The translations under genes were made by a program, and so were the position numbers. A stretch of DNA of 64,000 nucleotides, taken from assembly GCA_026126305.1 (NCBI GenBank), contig JAHCJI010000005.1:141306-205305 (forward strand), written 5' to 3'. Positions within the stretch are counted from its first letter, which is position 1; each line of letters starts with the position of its first letter. The DNA is from Phycisphaeraceae bacterium (lineage in GTDB: Bacteria; Planctomycetota; Phycisphaerae; Phycisphaerales; UBA1924). The notes under the pieces are model-generated. The model ran no database searches. It was not told the origin of the DNA and saw only the letters and a list, made by a program, of their open reading frames with translations. Shown one piece after another: positions 43,600 to 52,374 of the stretch.

Positions 43600-44412
43600 T
43601 CAGCGGCGGAGTTGGGCGATGGTGGAGAGGGCCTCGTCGGCAGCGCGGATCGATTGGCTGTTCATCTCGAAGGCTCGTTGGGTGCGGATGAGCTCGATGA
43701 GTTCGCGGGTGGGGTCGACGTTGCTGGATTCGAGCATATTCTGCCGGATGCCGCCGCGGTTGTCCTCGAGTGGGTTGCCCTCCTGGGGCGGCCCGCTGGC
43801 GACGGTTTCGGCGAAGAGGTTGGCACCGAGTTGCTTGAGACCTGCGGGGTTGATGAAGTTTGCCAGTTCGAGTTGGCCGACCTCGGTGAGTGCCTCGCTG
43901 CCGGGCTGTCGGACGAGGACGCGTCCGTCGGCGGAAACCTGGATGGGTCGGATGGCGTCTTCTGGGATGGAGATGACCGGGTCGAGTCGCCGGCCTTCGC
44001 TGTTTGCCAGGACGATCTCGCCGTCGGCGTTGAGGGCGAAGTTGCCGGCACGGGTGTAAGCGATGCCGCCCGGTGCGAGGCTGTCCTCGACGGTGACGCG
44101 GAAGAATCCGTCGCCTTCGATGAAGAGGTCCAGGTCGTTGTTGGTGGTGATGGGTGCGCCCTGTGTGAAACTGACCTGCGTGCCGCTGACTTTGACGCCC
44201 AGGCCGACGTAGAGGCCCATGGGGCGTTGGTCGCCGGTGGCGGTCTCGACGCCGGGCTGTTCGCGTTCGACGTAGAGGAGGTCTTGGAAATTGGCGCGAC
44301 TGGCTTTGAAGCCTTCGGTGTTGACGTTTGCCAGGTTGTTGGCGACGACGTCGAGCTTGGTGGACAGGGCGCTGAGGCCCGAGGCGGCGGACTGGAGTGC
44401 GATGGCGGCCAT
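43600..44412 (-). CDS. flgG: Flagellar distal-rod protein FlgG
   Basis: 270 residues. IALQSAASGLSALSTKLDVVANNLANVNTEGFKASRANFQDL, LYVGLGVKV...FTQGAPITTNNDLDLFIEGDGFF and the end NVDPTRELIELIRTQRAFEMNSQSIRAADEAL are the FlgG signatures. It forms the distal rod that passes through the P and L rings encoded downstream. The ATG at 44412 fits the family start. Confidence 0.95.
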   Translation of the reverse strand: MAAIALQSAASGLSALSTKLDVVANNLANVNTEGFKASRANFQDLLYVEREQPGVETATGDQRPMGLYVGLGVKVSGTQVSFTQGAPITTNNDLDLFIEGDGFFRVTVEDSLAPGGIAYTRAGNFALNADGEIVLANSEGRRLDPVISIPEDAIRPIQVSADGRVLVRQPGSEALTEVGQLELANFINPAGLKQLGANLFAETVASGPPQEGNPLEDNRGGIRQNMLESSNVDPTRELIELIRTQRAFEMNSQSIRAADEALSTIAQLRR

Positions 44413-44443
44413 GGGTGGTCCCCTTGCTGGAAGGCGTGGTTGG

Positions 44444-45229
44444 TCAGGCGACTCGGGCGAAGGTGTTGATGGCCTGGTCGAGTAACTGGTCGTGGTAGCC
44501 GATCATGCGGCTGTTGCCCGAGACGGCCCGGCCGGCATCGGTGATCTCCATCATGGCTCGGATGGGATCGACGCCCGAGCCTTCGAGCATGCCCTGATGG
44601 ATACGAGCACCCGATGCGAGTGCGTCTGTGGCACCTTGGAACGCTTGGGCCGGTGCCAGGAACAGGCCTTCGCCTTGTTTGTGCAGGGCGTGCGGGTCTT
44701 CGACGTGAAGGGCGCCGATGGTGGCCACTGTGTTGCCTTGAGTATCGCTGATACGGCCGTGGGGATCGATGGTGACGGGTCCCTCGGGCAGGAAGATGGG
44801 CTGCTGGCCTGGCCCGAGGACGGGCATGCCGGTGGCCGACTGGACGAGACGGCCCATCGCGTCGCGCGTGAATCGACCATCACGAGTGAGGGCTGTCTGT
44901 GCCCCCTGATCGGTTTCGAGGCGGACCATGAAGAAGGCTTTGCCTTCGATGGCGAGGTCGAGTGGGTTATCGGTCGTTTGCATCGGGCCTTGGCGGAAAC
45001 TGGTCCGGCGTGGCCCTGCCAGCACGCCCGCACCCAGGCGTTCGAGGAGCGAGTCGCTGGGTAGGAACGGGAGATCGTCCTCGATGCGGACTACGGCACG
45101 GGATCTGGCCATTGCGTTATCGGGCTTAAATCCGACGGTGTCGACGTTTGCCAGGTTGTTGGCCATGACGTCGGTGTGGTGGAGGGCGACCATGGCACCC
45201 GAGGCGGCGATGCGCATGCCGTGCTGCAT
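44444..45229 (-). CDS. flgF: FlgF/FlgG-family flagellar rod protein
   Basis: 261 residues. IAASGAMVALHHTDVMANNLANVDTVGFKPDNAM at the N-terminus, PLDLAIEGKAFFMV in the middle and VDPIRAMMEITDAGRAVSGNSRMIGYHDQLLDQAI at the end fit the basal-rod family; location before flgG and shorter identity to it suggest FlgF, the proximal rod. It begins immediately after the stop of a small upstream ORF. Confidence 0.85.
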   Translation of the reverse strand: MQHGMRIAASGAMVALHHTDVMANNLANVDTVGFKPDNAMARSRAVVRIEDDLPFLPSDSLLERLGAGVLAGPRRTSFRQGPMQTTDNPLDLAIEGKAFFMVRLETDQGAQTALTRDGRFTRDAMGRLVQSATGMPVLGPGQQPIFLPEGPVTIDPHGRISDTQGNTVATIGALHVEDPHALHKQGEGLFLAPAQAFQGATDALASGARIHQGMLEGSGVDPIRAMMEITDAGRAVSGNSRMIGYHDQLLDQAINTFARVA

Positions 45230-45424
45230 TCAACGGCCTCCCGATTGTGGCCGAACGTTGCCGGCATGCTGCCCGGCGAGATATTGTGCGGCCATGTGCT
45301 GCGCAAGGGCGAGCGCTTGTCCGGCGATCTCACCCTTTCGGAGCATGGCTTGGGCGCTCTCGCCCCTTGCCAGGCGTTGGACGATGGGGTGGGGGTGTTC
45401 GGTGGCTGGGTCTTGTGGGCGCAT
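45230..45424 (-). CDS. Small ORF directly preceding flgF
   Basis: 64 codons starting at 45424 after AGAGG six bases upstream, and ending one base before the flgF ATG (TGAATG). The product is basic and helical, with HPIVQRLARGESAQAMLRKGEIAGQALALAQHMAAQYLAGQH. The ribosome site and the exact abutment with flgF support a real gene and translational coupling. No family recognised; it would be the first gene of the cluster as seen. Confidence 0.5.
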   Translation of the reverse strand: MRPQDPATEHPHPIVQRLARGESAQAMLRKGEIAGQALALAQHMAAQYLAGQHAGNVRPQSGGR

Positions 45425-45512
45425 GGATTGCCTCTGGCCTTGCCGATCGTGGACGCTTGGCGTCTACACTCAAGCGGTGTGCCAACTGTTGTTGCCGTTG
45501 GTGCGTGTCTTG

Positions 45513-45585
45513 GCCGCCTTAGCTCAGTTGGTAGAGCAGCGGTTTTGTAAACCGCAGGTCGTCGGTTCGAGTCCGACAGGCGGCT
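45513..45585 (+). tRNA. tRNA-Thr (anticodon UGU)
   Basis: A 73-nt cloverleaf: acceptor GCCGCCT/AGGCGGC, D arm AGCTCAGTTGGTAGAGC, anticodon stem GCGGT/ACCGC with loop TTTGTAA (anticodon TGT), and T arm GTCGG/CCGAC with TTCGAGT. Discriminator T; CCA is not encoded. It is oriented away from the flagellar cluster. Confidence 0.95.
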
Positions 45586-45678
45586 TTCTGGTGTCGAGGG
45601 CTGCGCAGGATGGCGCAGTGCCTGCGCCATGGACCCGCGACTGGCCCCAGGACGGGGATGTGCCATGAAACAGGCCGC

Positions 45679-46143
45679 ATGACGACGAGAAGCCAAACCG
45701 ATGGCCGCCCGATCGTGCTGTTTGACGGTTTGTGCGCGTTTTGTGACGGGATGGTGGGGTTGTTGCTGAGGCTGGACCGTCGGCGACGGCTGCTTTTCGC
45801 ATCGCTCCAATCCGAGGCGGGCATGGCGCTTCGGACGCGGCATGGGGTTGGGCATGAGATCGATTCTGTGGTGCTGGTCATCGATGATCGAGCGCTGGTT
45901 CACAGCGACGCAGCGATCGGGATTGCCCGGGCGTTGGGATTCCCCTGGTCTCTGGCGGTCGTGCTGCTGGTCGTTCCACGGCGTGTTCGAGACTGGGCAT
46001 ACCGGCTCTTTGCTCGGCATCGCTACCGTCTGTTCGGGCGATTGGACGCTTGCCGATTGCCAGGCGAGGGTGAATCGTCCAGGGTGCTGGAGTCGGTCGA
46101 AGAGGTTCGAGCGGCCATCGGCCCGGTCGATCCGGCCCGATGA
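45679..46143 (+). CDS. DCC-family thiol-disulfide oxidoreductase-like protein (DUF393)
   Basis: 154 residues from the ATG at 45679. The family motif VLFDGLCAFCDGMVGLLLRLDRRRRLLFASLQS with its CxxC pair is near the N-terminus, followed by SVVLVIDDRALVHSDAAIGIARAL. DCC proteins are small thioredoxin-fold proteins with poorly known substrates. The start after the first possible ATG was chosen because the motif normally lies within the first 20-30 residues. Confidence 0.85.
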   Translation: MTTRSQTDGRPIVLFDGLCAFCDGMVGLLLRLDRRRRLLFASLQSEAGMALRTRHGVGHEIDSVVLVIDDRALVHSDAAIGIARALGFPWSLAVVLLVVPRRVRDWAYRLFARHRYRLFGRLDACRLPGEGESSRVLESVEEVRAAIGPVDPAR

Positions 46144-46189
46144 TGTGATCCGTATAAGATTGTAGAGCGATCGGAAAGGAGCCCGAACA

Positions 46190-47512
46190 ATGCCCTATTA
46201 CATCCAGCGTGGTTTGTTGCCCAAGAAGCGTCACACGCAGTTTCGTCGTCCGGATGGGAAGTTGTATTCGGAGGAGTTGTTCGGGACGGAGGGCTTCGTG
46301 GGGCCTTCGAGCACGATGTACCACATCCACCCGCCAACGCAGGTGACGGGTTGGAAGAACCTGTACTCGACCAAGCCCGAGTACGTTGAGGTGGACACGA
46401 TGCGGATGCGTCACCTGCGCACGGCTGGCGCGCACACACCGCCGATGGGCGACAGCGTGACGGGTCGCGTGGTGCTGTTTGGCAACGGCGACGTTGAGAT
46501 GAGCGTGTGCAACCCCGCGGAGCGGATGGGGTACCACTTCAAGAACGGGCAGGGCGACGAGTGCCTGTTCGTGCATTTCGGCAGCGGCACGGTTCGGACG
46601 TTCATGGGGACGCTGAAGTTTGGTCCCAAGGATTACGTCGTGATTCCCAAGGGGATCATCTACCACATGGAATGGGACGAGCGGCCGGATGGTGGCGGCG
46701 ACGAAGAGGCCTTTGGCGGGCATACGAAGGCCGAGATGCCCTTTGGGAAGTTCGTTGGCTTCGAGACGGCCAACGGGAGCCACTTCCTGCCTCCGCCGCG
46801 ATACTTGTCGAAGCAGACGAGCCAGTTTCTCGAGCACGCTCCGTACTGCGAGCGCGACCTTGTGACGCCTGTGGTAGACGACGAGCATCCGCTGTACACG
46901 GACGAGTTGGGCGAGTACGAGGTGCGGATCAAGAGCCGCGACAGCGTGCATTCGTACATTTACAACTACCATCCGTGCGACATCGTGGGGTGGGACGGGT
47001 GTTATTACCCGTACATCTTCAACATCATGGACTTCGCGCCGATCACCGGGCAGTTGCACATGCCCCCGCCGATCCACCAGACATTCGAGGGTCACAACTT
47101 CGTGATCTGCTCGTTCTGCCCGCGGGCGCTCGACTTCCACCCCGAGGCGATCCCGGTGCCGTACAACCACAGCAACCTGGACAGCGACGAGATCCTGTAT
47201 TATGTTGAGGGGAATTACAAGGCCCGGCGAGGGATCGAGCAGGGTTCGATCACGCTGCACCCCCAGGGCATCCCCCACGGGCCGCACCCCGGAACGGTGG
47301 AGAAGAGCCTGGGGGCGAAGTGGACCGACGAGTTGGCGGTGATGTGCGACACGTTCCGGCCTATGTACCCCACCAAGGCGGCACTGGCGATGGATGACGA
47401 GGCGTATCCGGCCTCTTGGCTGGACGCTCCGGCCCCCAGCGCGAATGGGATGCACTCGAACGGGCGCACCGGCGCGTCGGCCGCGCCCGCAACGACGAGG
47501 ATGGACCCATGA
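46190..47512 (+). CDS. hmgA: Homogentisate 1,2-dioxygenase
   Basis: 440 residues. MPYYIQRGLLPKKRHTQF, FIPKG-like VVIPKGIIYHMEW, the iron-ligand region HPCDIVGWDGCYYPYIFNIMDF, and LHPQGIPHGPHPGTVEKSLGAKWTDELAVMCDTFRPM match homogentisate dioxygenases, including the His/Glu ligands. It opens the ring of homogentisate in tyrosine and phenylalanine breakdown. No hpd, maiA or fahA is nearby. AAGGAG precedes the ATG, and the stop overlaps the next gene as ATGA. Confidence 0.93.
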   Translation: MPYYIQRGLLPKKRHTQFRRPDGKLYSEELFGTEGFVGPSSTMYHIHPPTQVTGWKNLYSTKPEYVEVDTMRMRHLRTAGAHTPPMGDSVTGRVVLFGNGDVEMSVCNPAERMGYHFKNGQGDECLFVHFGSGTVRTFMGTLKFGPKDYVVIPKGIIYHMEWDERPDGGGDEEAFGGHTKAEMPFGKFVGFETANGSHFLPPPRYLSKQTSQFLEHAPYCERDLVTPVVDDEHPLYTDELGEYEVRIKSRDSVHSYIYNYHPCDIVGWDGCYYPYIFNIMDFAPITGQLHMPPPIHQTFEGHNFVICSFCPRALDFHPEAIPVPYNHSNLDSDEILYYVEGNYKARRGIEQGSITLHPQGIPHGPHPGTVEKSLGAKWTDELAVMCDTFRPMYPTKAALAMDDEAYPASWLDAPAPSANGMHSNGRTGASAAPATTRMDP

Positions 47513-48330
47513 CCACTCGGCTGGTGGTGATCGTGTTGCTGGCCTTTCTGGCGTTGCCTTGCTTGGCCCAGGAAGGGGCGGGCGGCCCGCAGGATCGGAT
47601 CGCGCAACTGGAAGCACGGATTGCCACGCTGGAGCGTGAACGCGATGAGTTGCGTGTCCGATTGGCCGAGGCCATTGAGATGTTGCGCAATCTCGGGTAT
47701 GCGCCCCCACCGCCGGTTCTGGCCGAGCCGATAGATCCGATGGCTTCGCCTGTTGCGGCGATGCGAACGCTGCATCGGCGGGCGCGTGTGGATTTGATGC
47801 CGCTGGCTCGCGCCAGTGCGGAGGATCGGACGGCGTACCGGCAGGCTGCCCAGGAATGGGTCCGCCGGATGAGCGACGCGTTCACGGGCGAGCGTGAGTG
47901 GCTTGTCCGTGTTCTGAGTGTGGAGATGCCCACGAGTGGGTCCGGTGCGGCACGGGCGCGGGTGCGTTTGCAGGTTTTCGATGCGACGACGGCCTCGCCT
48001 TTGTCTGCGGCGATGGAGGTGATGGTGCCTTCGCGGATCGCGCGTCGGATGGCCGACGGTGGTCCGGATCGGGGCTGGCGGGCACGTGTTTCGCTGAAGC
48101 CCGACCTGCGGCACAATCCCGATCGTCAGGAGCGAGGGCCGTTCGATTTTCCGCCTTTTTTGGCCCCCGAGGTGGAGGGCACGATCGGGGTGGAGTGGCT
48201 GCGGTTTGACTCGACGGAACTGCCCGAGGGCTTCTTCCCTGCGTTGGAAGTCGACGATGTGCTCGTCGCGCCCGGTTCGGGCGGCCCGCCCGACGTTCGC
48301 AACGAGGCACCGGCACGGCAGCCGAGGTGA
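47509..48330 (+). CDS. Exported coiled-coil protein coupled to hmgA
   Basis: 273 residues with a signal peptide (MTTRLVVIVLLAFLALPCLAQ). A short coiled coil IAQLEARIATLERERDELRVRLAEAIEMLRNL follows (about 30-62), then a soluble domain with ATTASPLSAAMEVMVPSRIARRM and FEFPPF-like FDFPPFLAPEVEG. No family recognised. The ATGA overlap with hmgA means it is translated from the same mRNA, yet a link to tyrosine metabolism is not evident. Confidence 0.75.
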   Translation: MTTRLVVIVLLAFLALPCLAQEGAGGPQDRIAQLEARIATLERERDELRVRLAEAIEMLRNLGYAPPPPVLAEPIDPMASPVAAMRTLHRRARVDLMPLARASAEDRTAYRQAAQEWVRRMSDAFTGEREWLVRVLSVEMPTSGSGAARARVRLQVFDATTASPLSAAMEVMVPSRIARRMADGGPDRGWRARVSLKPDLRHNPDRQERGPFDFPPFLAPEVEGTIGVEWLRFDSTELPEGFFPALEVDDVLVAPGSGGPPDVRNEAPARQPR

Positions 48331-48333
48331 TCG

Positions 48334-48744
48334 GTGCGTGGGATGCTGGATATTGCGATGGTTGCGTTTGGTGGCGCGATTGGCGCGGTGTCTCGGTATG
48401 CCATGGGGCGTGGGGTCTCTTCGGTGCTGCATGGGCATGCTTTGGCATTGCCTGTGGCGACGCTGTCGGTGAACGTGCTGGGCTGCCTGGGCATCGGGAT
48501 GCTGCTGCCTTGGCTCCTGTTGCGTGAGGGCGATGGGGCTGGGTCGCACCTGCGTCTGCTGGTTGTGGTTGGCGTGCTTGGCTCGCTGACGACGTACAGC
48601 ACGTTTGGGTATGAGACAATATCTCTGTGGCGTGAGGGCCGCACGGTGGCGGCGATGGGCACGGTGGTGCTGCACCTGGCGCTGGGGCTCGGTGCGGTGG
48701 CGCTGGGCGTATGGGTCGGGCAGCGGTGGCTCACGCCTTCGTGA
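48334..48744 (+). CDS. crcB: Fluoride channel CrcB/Fluc
   Basis: 136 residues, four membrane helices. GGAIGAVSRYAMG, LSVNVLGCLGIGMLL and GVLGSLTTYSTFGYETISL correspond to the Fluc signatures (GxxGAxxRY, VNxxGCFxxG, GxxGGxTTFSTF), with Ser for the second Gly. It exports fluoride as a dimer. A GTG at 48334 has GAGGTGA just before it; an ATG at 48343 is the alternative. The gap is too short for a fluoride riboswitch. Confidence 0.9.
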   Translation: MRGMLDIAMVAFGGAIGAVSRYAMGRGVSSVLHGHALALPVATLSVNVLGCLGIGMLLPWLLLREGDGAGSHLRLLVVVGVLGSLTTYSTFGYETISLWREGRTVAAMGTVVLHLALGLGAVALGVWVGQRWLTPS

Positions 48745-48835
48745 GTGGCGTTCAGGCCGGAGCTGCTGCACTCGCTGTAACAACTGCCCGGTACCGGCTC
48801 GACATAGGACCAGTCACTCCTGTCTGCGGGGCTGT

Positions 48836-51004
48836 TCACCCTACGTCGGCAAGGCCCAGCCACTGGCCGACGGTGCGCAGGACGCGCTTCTTGAGGACGG
48901 CGTCCTCTGGGTTGGCCAGATTTGGGGAACGATCGACCCAGGCGCGAGCGTCTCGGCGTGCGAGTTCGAGGAGCTTGGCGTCCTTGACAAGGTCTGCCAC
49001 GCGCAAGGGCAGGGCCCCCCACTGCTTCGAGCCGAAGAGTTCGCCCGGCCCGCGCAGACCGAAGTCGGCCTCGGCGAGTTTGAACCCGTCGGTGGTATGG
49101 GCGATGGCCTTGAGCCTTTGTGCGCCGATGTCGGTGGTGGCGTCGGCCACGAGCAGGCAGGTGGGGCTCAGGCCTTGGGGCACCTGCCCCCGGCCCAGGC
49201 GGCCTCGCAACTGGTGGAGTTGGGCCAGGCCGAAACGGTCGGCCTGCTCGACGACCATGCAGGTGACGCCGGGGATATCGACGCCTACCTCGACGATGGT
49301 AGTGGCGATGAGGACCTTGGTGTCGCCCGCGCGGAAGCGTTCCATGACGGCCTCGCGCGTGGCGGTGTTCATGCGTCCGTGGAGGATGCCCAGTTTGAGG
49401 CCGGCGAGGTGGCCTTTTTCGAGTTCTCTGGCCAAGTCGACGACGCCGACGAACGGCTCCTTGGGCGTGTCTGCGTCGGATTGGTCGGCCGGTGGGTCGG
49501 CGATTTCGAGTTGGTGTTCTTCTCCGCCGATGGCCGGTGCGATGACGAAGGCGCGTCCGCCTTTTTCGACGTGTTGCCGGAGTTGTGCGTAGGCCCAGTC
49601 CCTCGATGCTTTCGGAACAACCTCGGTATGGACGGCGGCGCGGCCGGGGGGCATGTCGGCGATGGTGGTGATGTCCAGGTCTCCCAGCACGCTGATGGCG
49701 ATGGTGCGTGGGATGGGCGTTGCGGTCATGACCAGCGTGTGTGGGATGGTGTCGCCGGCTTTCTCACGCAGGGCGGCGCGTTGTTGCACGCCGAAGCGGT
49801 GCTGCTCGTCGATGATGGCCAGGGCCAGGCTCTTGAAGCGGACCGACTCGGTGAGCAGGGCGTGGGTGCCCACGACGATGTCGGCGTTTCCCATGGCGAT
49901 GTCGGCCAAGACGCGCTGGCGGTCGGCGGCGTTGAGCGAGCCGGTGAGCATGGCCACGCGCACGTCGGCCTTGTGGAGCATGGCGCGCAGGGATCGCTCG
50001 TGCTGCTCGGCGAGGACCTCGGTGGGCGCCATGATGGCGGCCTGGCACCCGCTGGCAACGGCCATGAGCATCGCATAGGCGGCGACCATGGTCTTGCCCG
50101 AGCCCACGTCGCCTTGGATGAGCCGGTTGGCGGGCGTGGTCTTGGAGAGATCGGCGGCCAGTTCGCGCATGGCCTGCAATTGCCCGGGCGTGGGCGTGTA
50201 GGGCAGGCGTGCGAGGATGCGTTCGTGCAGGGCCTCATCGGCGCGCAGGGCGATGGCGTTGCCGGCCTGGCGCAACTGGGCCCGGCGCAGGTGGACGCCC
50301 AGTTGGAGCATGAGCAGCTCGTCGTAGGCCAGCCGGCGGCGCGAGACGGCGACCTCGTCGTCGTCGGCCGGGGCGTGCTGCATGCGATAGGCGTCGCGCA
50401 GTTGGGGCATGGCCCGCGATTGGCGGAAGTCTTCGGGCAGGTGGTCCTCGATCAGGGGCAGGGCGATGGGCAGGGCTCGGGCGATGGCCTGGGCGATGGC
50501 CTGGCTCTTGAGCCCCTCGCCCGCGGGGTAGACCGGGACCAGGCGACGGTCGAGGGCCTCGGCGGGCTCGGGCTTGTCGTCGTCGACCTCGGGCAGCACG
50601 TCGAACATGGGGTTGTTGAGCTTGAGATGGTGGTTATAGAGGACGACCTTGCCCCGCACGCGCAATCGCACGCCCGGCTGGATCGTGTGGCGGAGGAATG
50701 CGCCATTGAACCAGACGAGATCGATCGAGCCGCTTTCGTCGGTGAGTTTGGCTTCGAGGCGCTGCTTTGGGTATCGACCCGCGAGGCGTGTGGCGGTCAC
50801 CTCACCGAGTGCCGTGGCCTGTTCTCCTTCGGCCAGTTGTGAGATGGGTCGGACGGGCTCGTGCCATTCGTGGCGAATCGGCAGGTGGGCGACGAGTTTG
50901 CCGATGTTGGTCAGGCCCAGTGCGGCCATCTGCCGGGCGCGTCTGGGGCCGACGCCTTCGAGTTCGATGAGCCCGCTGGTCAGGCCCATAGCTTGGTCGT
51001 TCAT
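48836..51004 (-). CDS. recG: ATP-dependent DNA helicase RecG
   Basis: 722 residues. An N-terminal wedge/OB domain is followed by the helicase motifs: LIQGDVGSGKTMVA (Walker A), MAPTEVLAEQH, DEQHRFGVQQR, TATPIPRTIA, IATTIVEVGVDIP, DRFGLAQLHQLRGRLGRG. RecG rescues stalled forks and branch-migrates Holliday junctions. A 25-residue Asp/Gln-rich insertion lies between the two helicase lobes. Overlaps the DUF971 gene as ATGA. Confidence 0.95.
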   Translation of the reverse strand: MNDQAMGLTSGLIELEGVGPRRARQMAALGLTNIGKLVAHLPIRHEWHEPVRPISQLAEGEQATALGEVTATRLAGRYPKQRLEAKLTDESGSIDLVWFNGAFLRHTIQPGVRLRVRGKVVLYNHHLKLNNPMFDVLPEVDDDKPEPAEALDRRLVPVYPAGEGLKSQAIAQAIARALPIALPLIEDHLPEDFRQSRAMPQLRDAYRMQHAPADDDEVAVSRRRLAYDELLMLQLGVHLRRAQLRQAGNAIALRADEALHERILARLPYTPTPGQLQAMRELAADLSKTTPANRLIQGDVGSGKTMVAAYAMLMAVASGCQAAIMAPTEVLAEQHERSLRAMLHKADVRVAMLTGSLNAADRQRVLADIAMGNADIVVGTHALLTESVRFKSLALAIIDEQHRFGVQQRAALREKAGDTIPHTLVMTATPIPRTIAISVLGDLDITTIADMPPGRAAVHTEVVPKASRDWAYAQLRQHVEKGGRAFVIAPAIGGEEHQLEIADPPADQSDADTPKEPFVGVVDLARELEKGHLAGLKLGILHGRMNTATREAVMERFRAGDTKVLIATTIVEVGVDIPGVTCMVVEQADRFGLAQLHQLRGRLGRGQVPQGLSPTCLLVADATTDIGAQRLKAIAHTTDGFKLAEADFGLRGPGELFGSKQWGALPLRVADLVKDAKLLELARRDARAWVDRSPNLANPEDAVLKKRVLRTVGQWLGLADVG

Positions 51005-51345
51005 GGCTCGGGCCCGTCGGCCTTGGTGTTTGCGGGATCGATGGAGCGGAGATAGTCCCAGCTGTAGATGCCGGTGCGGTGGCCATCGGAAAAGGTGATG
51101 CGCATGGCGTACCGGCCAACGAGTTCGGCATTGGTTGCTCGCAGGTCGGATGCCGGGCCGGTGTCGGGCAGCACAACCAGGCGGTTGGTGGACATCTCCT
51201 GTCGAAGTTGTCGCATGTCGGCCGATGGAGACATGCGTCGGAGGTAATGCAGCGGGTAGAAGGATGTCTCTCCGTCCTGCCAGTGGACGGTGAGGCCCTT
51301 TTCGCGGTCGAGGTCGAGGCTCTTTGGCGTCGGCACGCTGCTCAT
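51001..51345 (-). CDS. DUF971 (gamma-butyrobetaine hydroxylase-like N-domain) protein
   Basis: 114 residues from the ATG at 51345 (MSSVPTPKSLDLDREKGLTVHWQDGETSFYPLHYLRR), a stand-alone DUF971 domain ending TFSDGHRTGIYSWDYLRSI. Such proteins are small zinc- or Fe-S-linked factors of uncertain function, often near Mrp-like genes elsewhere; none is here. It is upstream of recG and coupled to it by ATGA. Confidence 0.82.
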   Translation of the reverse strand: MSSVPTPKSLDLDREKGLTVHWQDGETSFYPLHYLRRMSPSADMRQLRQEMSTNRLVVLPDTGPASDLRATNAELVGRYAMRITFSDGHRTGIYSWDYLRSIDPANTKADGPEP

Positions 51346-51396
51346 GCGTTGGGCTCTGGAAGGCCCCTGCCCGCGACGCGGGGCTTTGGGGGCTCT

Positions 51397-52281
51397 ATGG
51401 TGATGGACATGACCGAGCATAGGACCGAATTTGACCACGCCCTGTTCAACGCCGCCACGAGCCGGGGGGCCCCTTTGTGCGTCGGGATCGATCCCGATCT
51501 GGACAAGTTGCCCCAGCCGCTGCGTTCGGTGGAGCCTGCCCGAGGATTTGAGACCTTCGGGCGAGGTGTCGTGGATGCGGTGGCACCATTTGCCGCCGCT
51601 GTGAAGTTCCAATCTGCCTGCTATGAGCGACTGGGCCAGAGTGGGCTTGTGGCGCTTGAAGGCGGGATCCGCTCGGCTCGGGATGCCGGGCTCGCGGTGA
51701 TCCTGGACGCCAAGCGGGGGGACATCGGCGTGTCGGGAAGGCACTACGCGGCCGCGGCGACCAACCTGGGAGCCCAGGCCATCACGCTGAATGCCTATCT
51801 GGGCATGGAGACTGTGGAGCCCTACCTGGACGCGGGGCTGGCTGTTTTCGTGCTGGTGCGGACGAGCAACCCGGGATCAGCCGACGTGCAGGACGTGCCT
51901 TTGCGATCCGGGGGCACGCTGGCGATGCACATGGGACAATTGGTGGCCGAGTTGGGCCGCCAGCGGGCTGGCGTGCATGCCGTGGTGGGCGCGACCCAGC
52001 ACGAGCAGGCGGGGGTGATGCGGGCGGTAATGCCCGATGCGCTGTTCCTGCTGCCGGGCCTAGGAGCGCAGGGGGCAACCGTCGAGGACTTGTGCGTCTT
52101 TGCCCGCCGAGAAATGAAGGACGACCCCACACGCGGGCTCTTGCCCACGGCCAGCCGATCGGTGATCTACGCGGGACAGGGCGATGGCTGGGCGGGCGGC
52201 GTGGCTCGGGCGGCCGAGGAACTGTCCGGCCAGCTTCGTGCGGCTTTATCTGCGAAGTTTGGGCCCGTCGGGGCTTCCTGA
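51397..52281 (+). CDS. pyrF: Orotidine 5'-phosphate decarboxylase, type 2
   Basis: 294 residues with the catalytic ILDAKRGDIGVSG motif, VKFQSACYERLG and RTSNPGSADVQD. Size and layout fit the longer actinobacterial/planctomycete type rather than E. coli PyrF. It makes UMP, the precursor of the CTP made by pyrG at 22147. Three in-frame ATGs lie at 51397, 51403 and 51409; the first is taken, preceded by a GGGGG run. Confidence 0.92.
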   Translation: MVMDMTEHRTEFDHALFNAATSRGAPLCVGIDPDLDKLPQPLRSVEPARGFETFGRGVVDAVAPFAAAVKFQSACYERLGQSGLVALEGGIRSARDAGLAVILDAKRGDIGVSGRHYAAAATNLGAQAITLNAYLGMETVEPYLDAGLAVFVLVRTSNPGSADVQDVPLRSGGTLAMHMGQLVAELGRQRAGVHAVVGATQHEQAGVMRAVMPDALFLLPGLGAQGATVEDLCVFARREMKDDPTRGLLPTASRSVIYAGQGDGWAGGVARAAEELSGQLRAALSAKFGPVGAS

Positions 52282-52294
52282 AGAATCCGTAGAT

Positions 52295-52327
52295 GAAAAA
52301 CACACGGCCCGTATGAAGCCGTGTGTT
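52295..52327. terminator. Bidirectional terminator between pyrF and the PEP-CTERM gene
   Basis: AACACACGGC (52299-52308) and GCCGTGTGTT (52318-52327) form a perfect 10-bp stem with a 9-nt loop. The minus-strand side continues with T residues, so it ends the PEP-CTERM transcript, and it may also end pyrF. Confidence 0.8.
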
Positions 52328-52374
52328 GCAGTCTCGATCTTGCCGAGGGAGTCCGGCAGTCGTTGGCTGTGATT

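Noticed and set aside
45878..47710. A 610-codon minus-strand frame opposite hmgA
   Set aside because: hmgA is unmistakable on the + strand; the antisense product has no recognisable motif.
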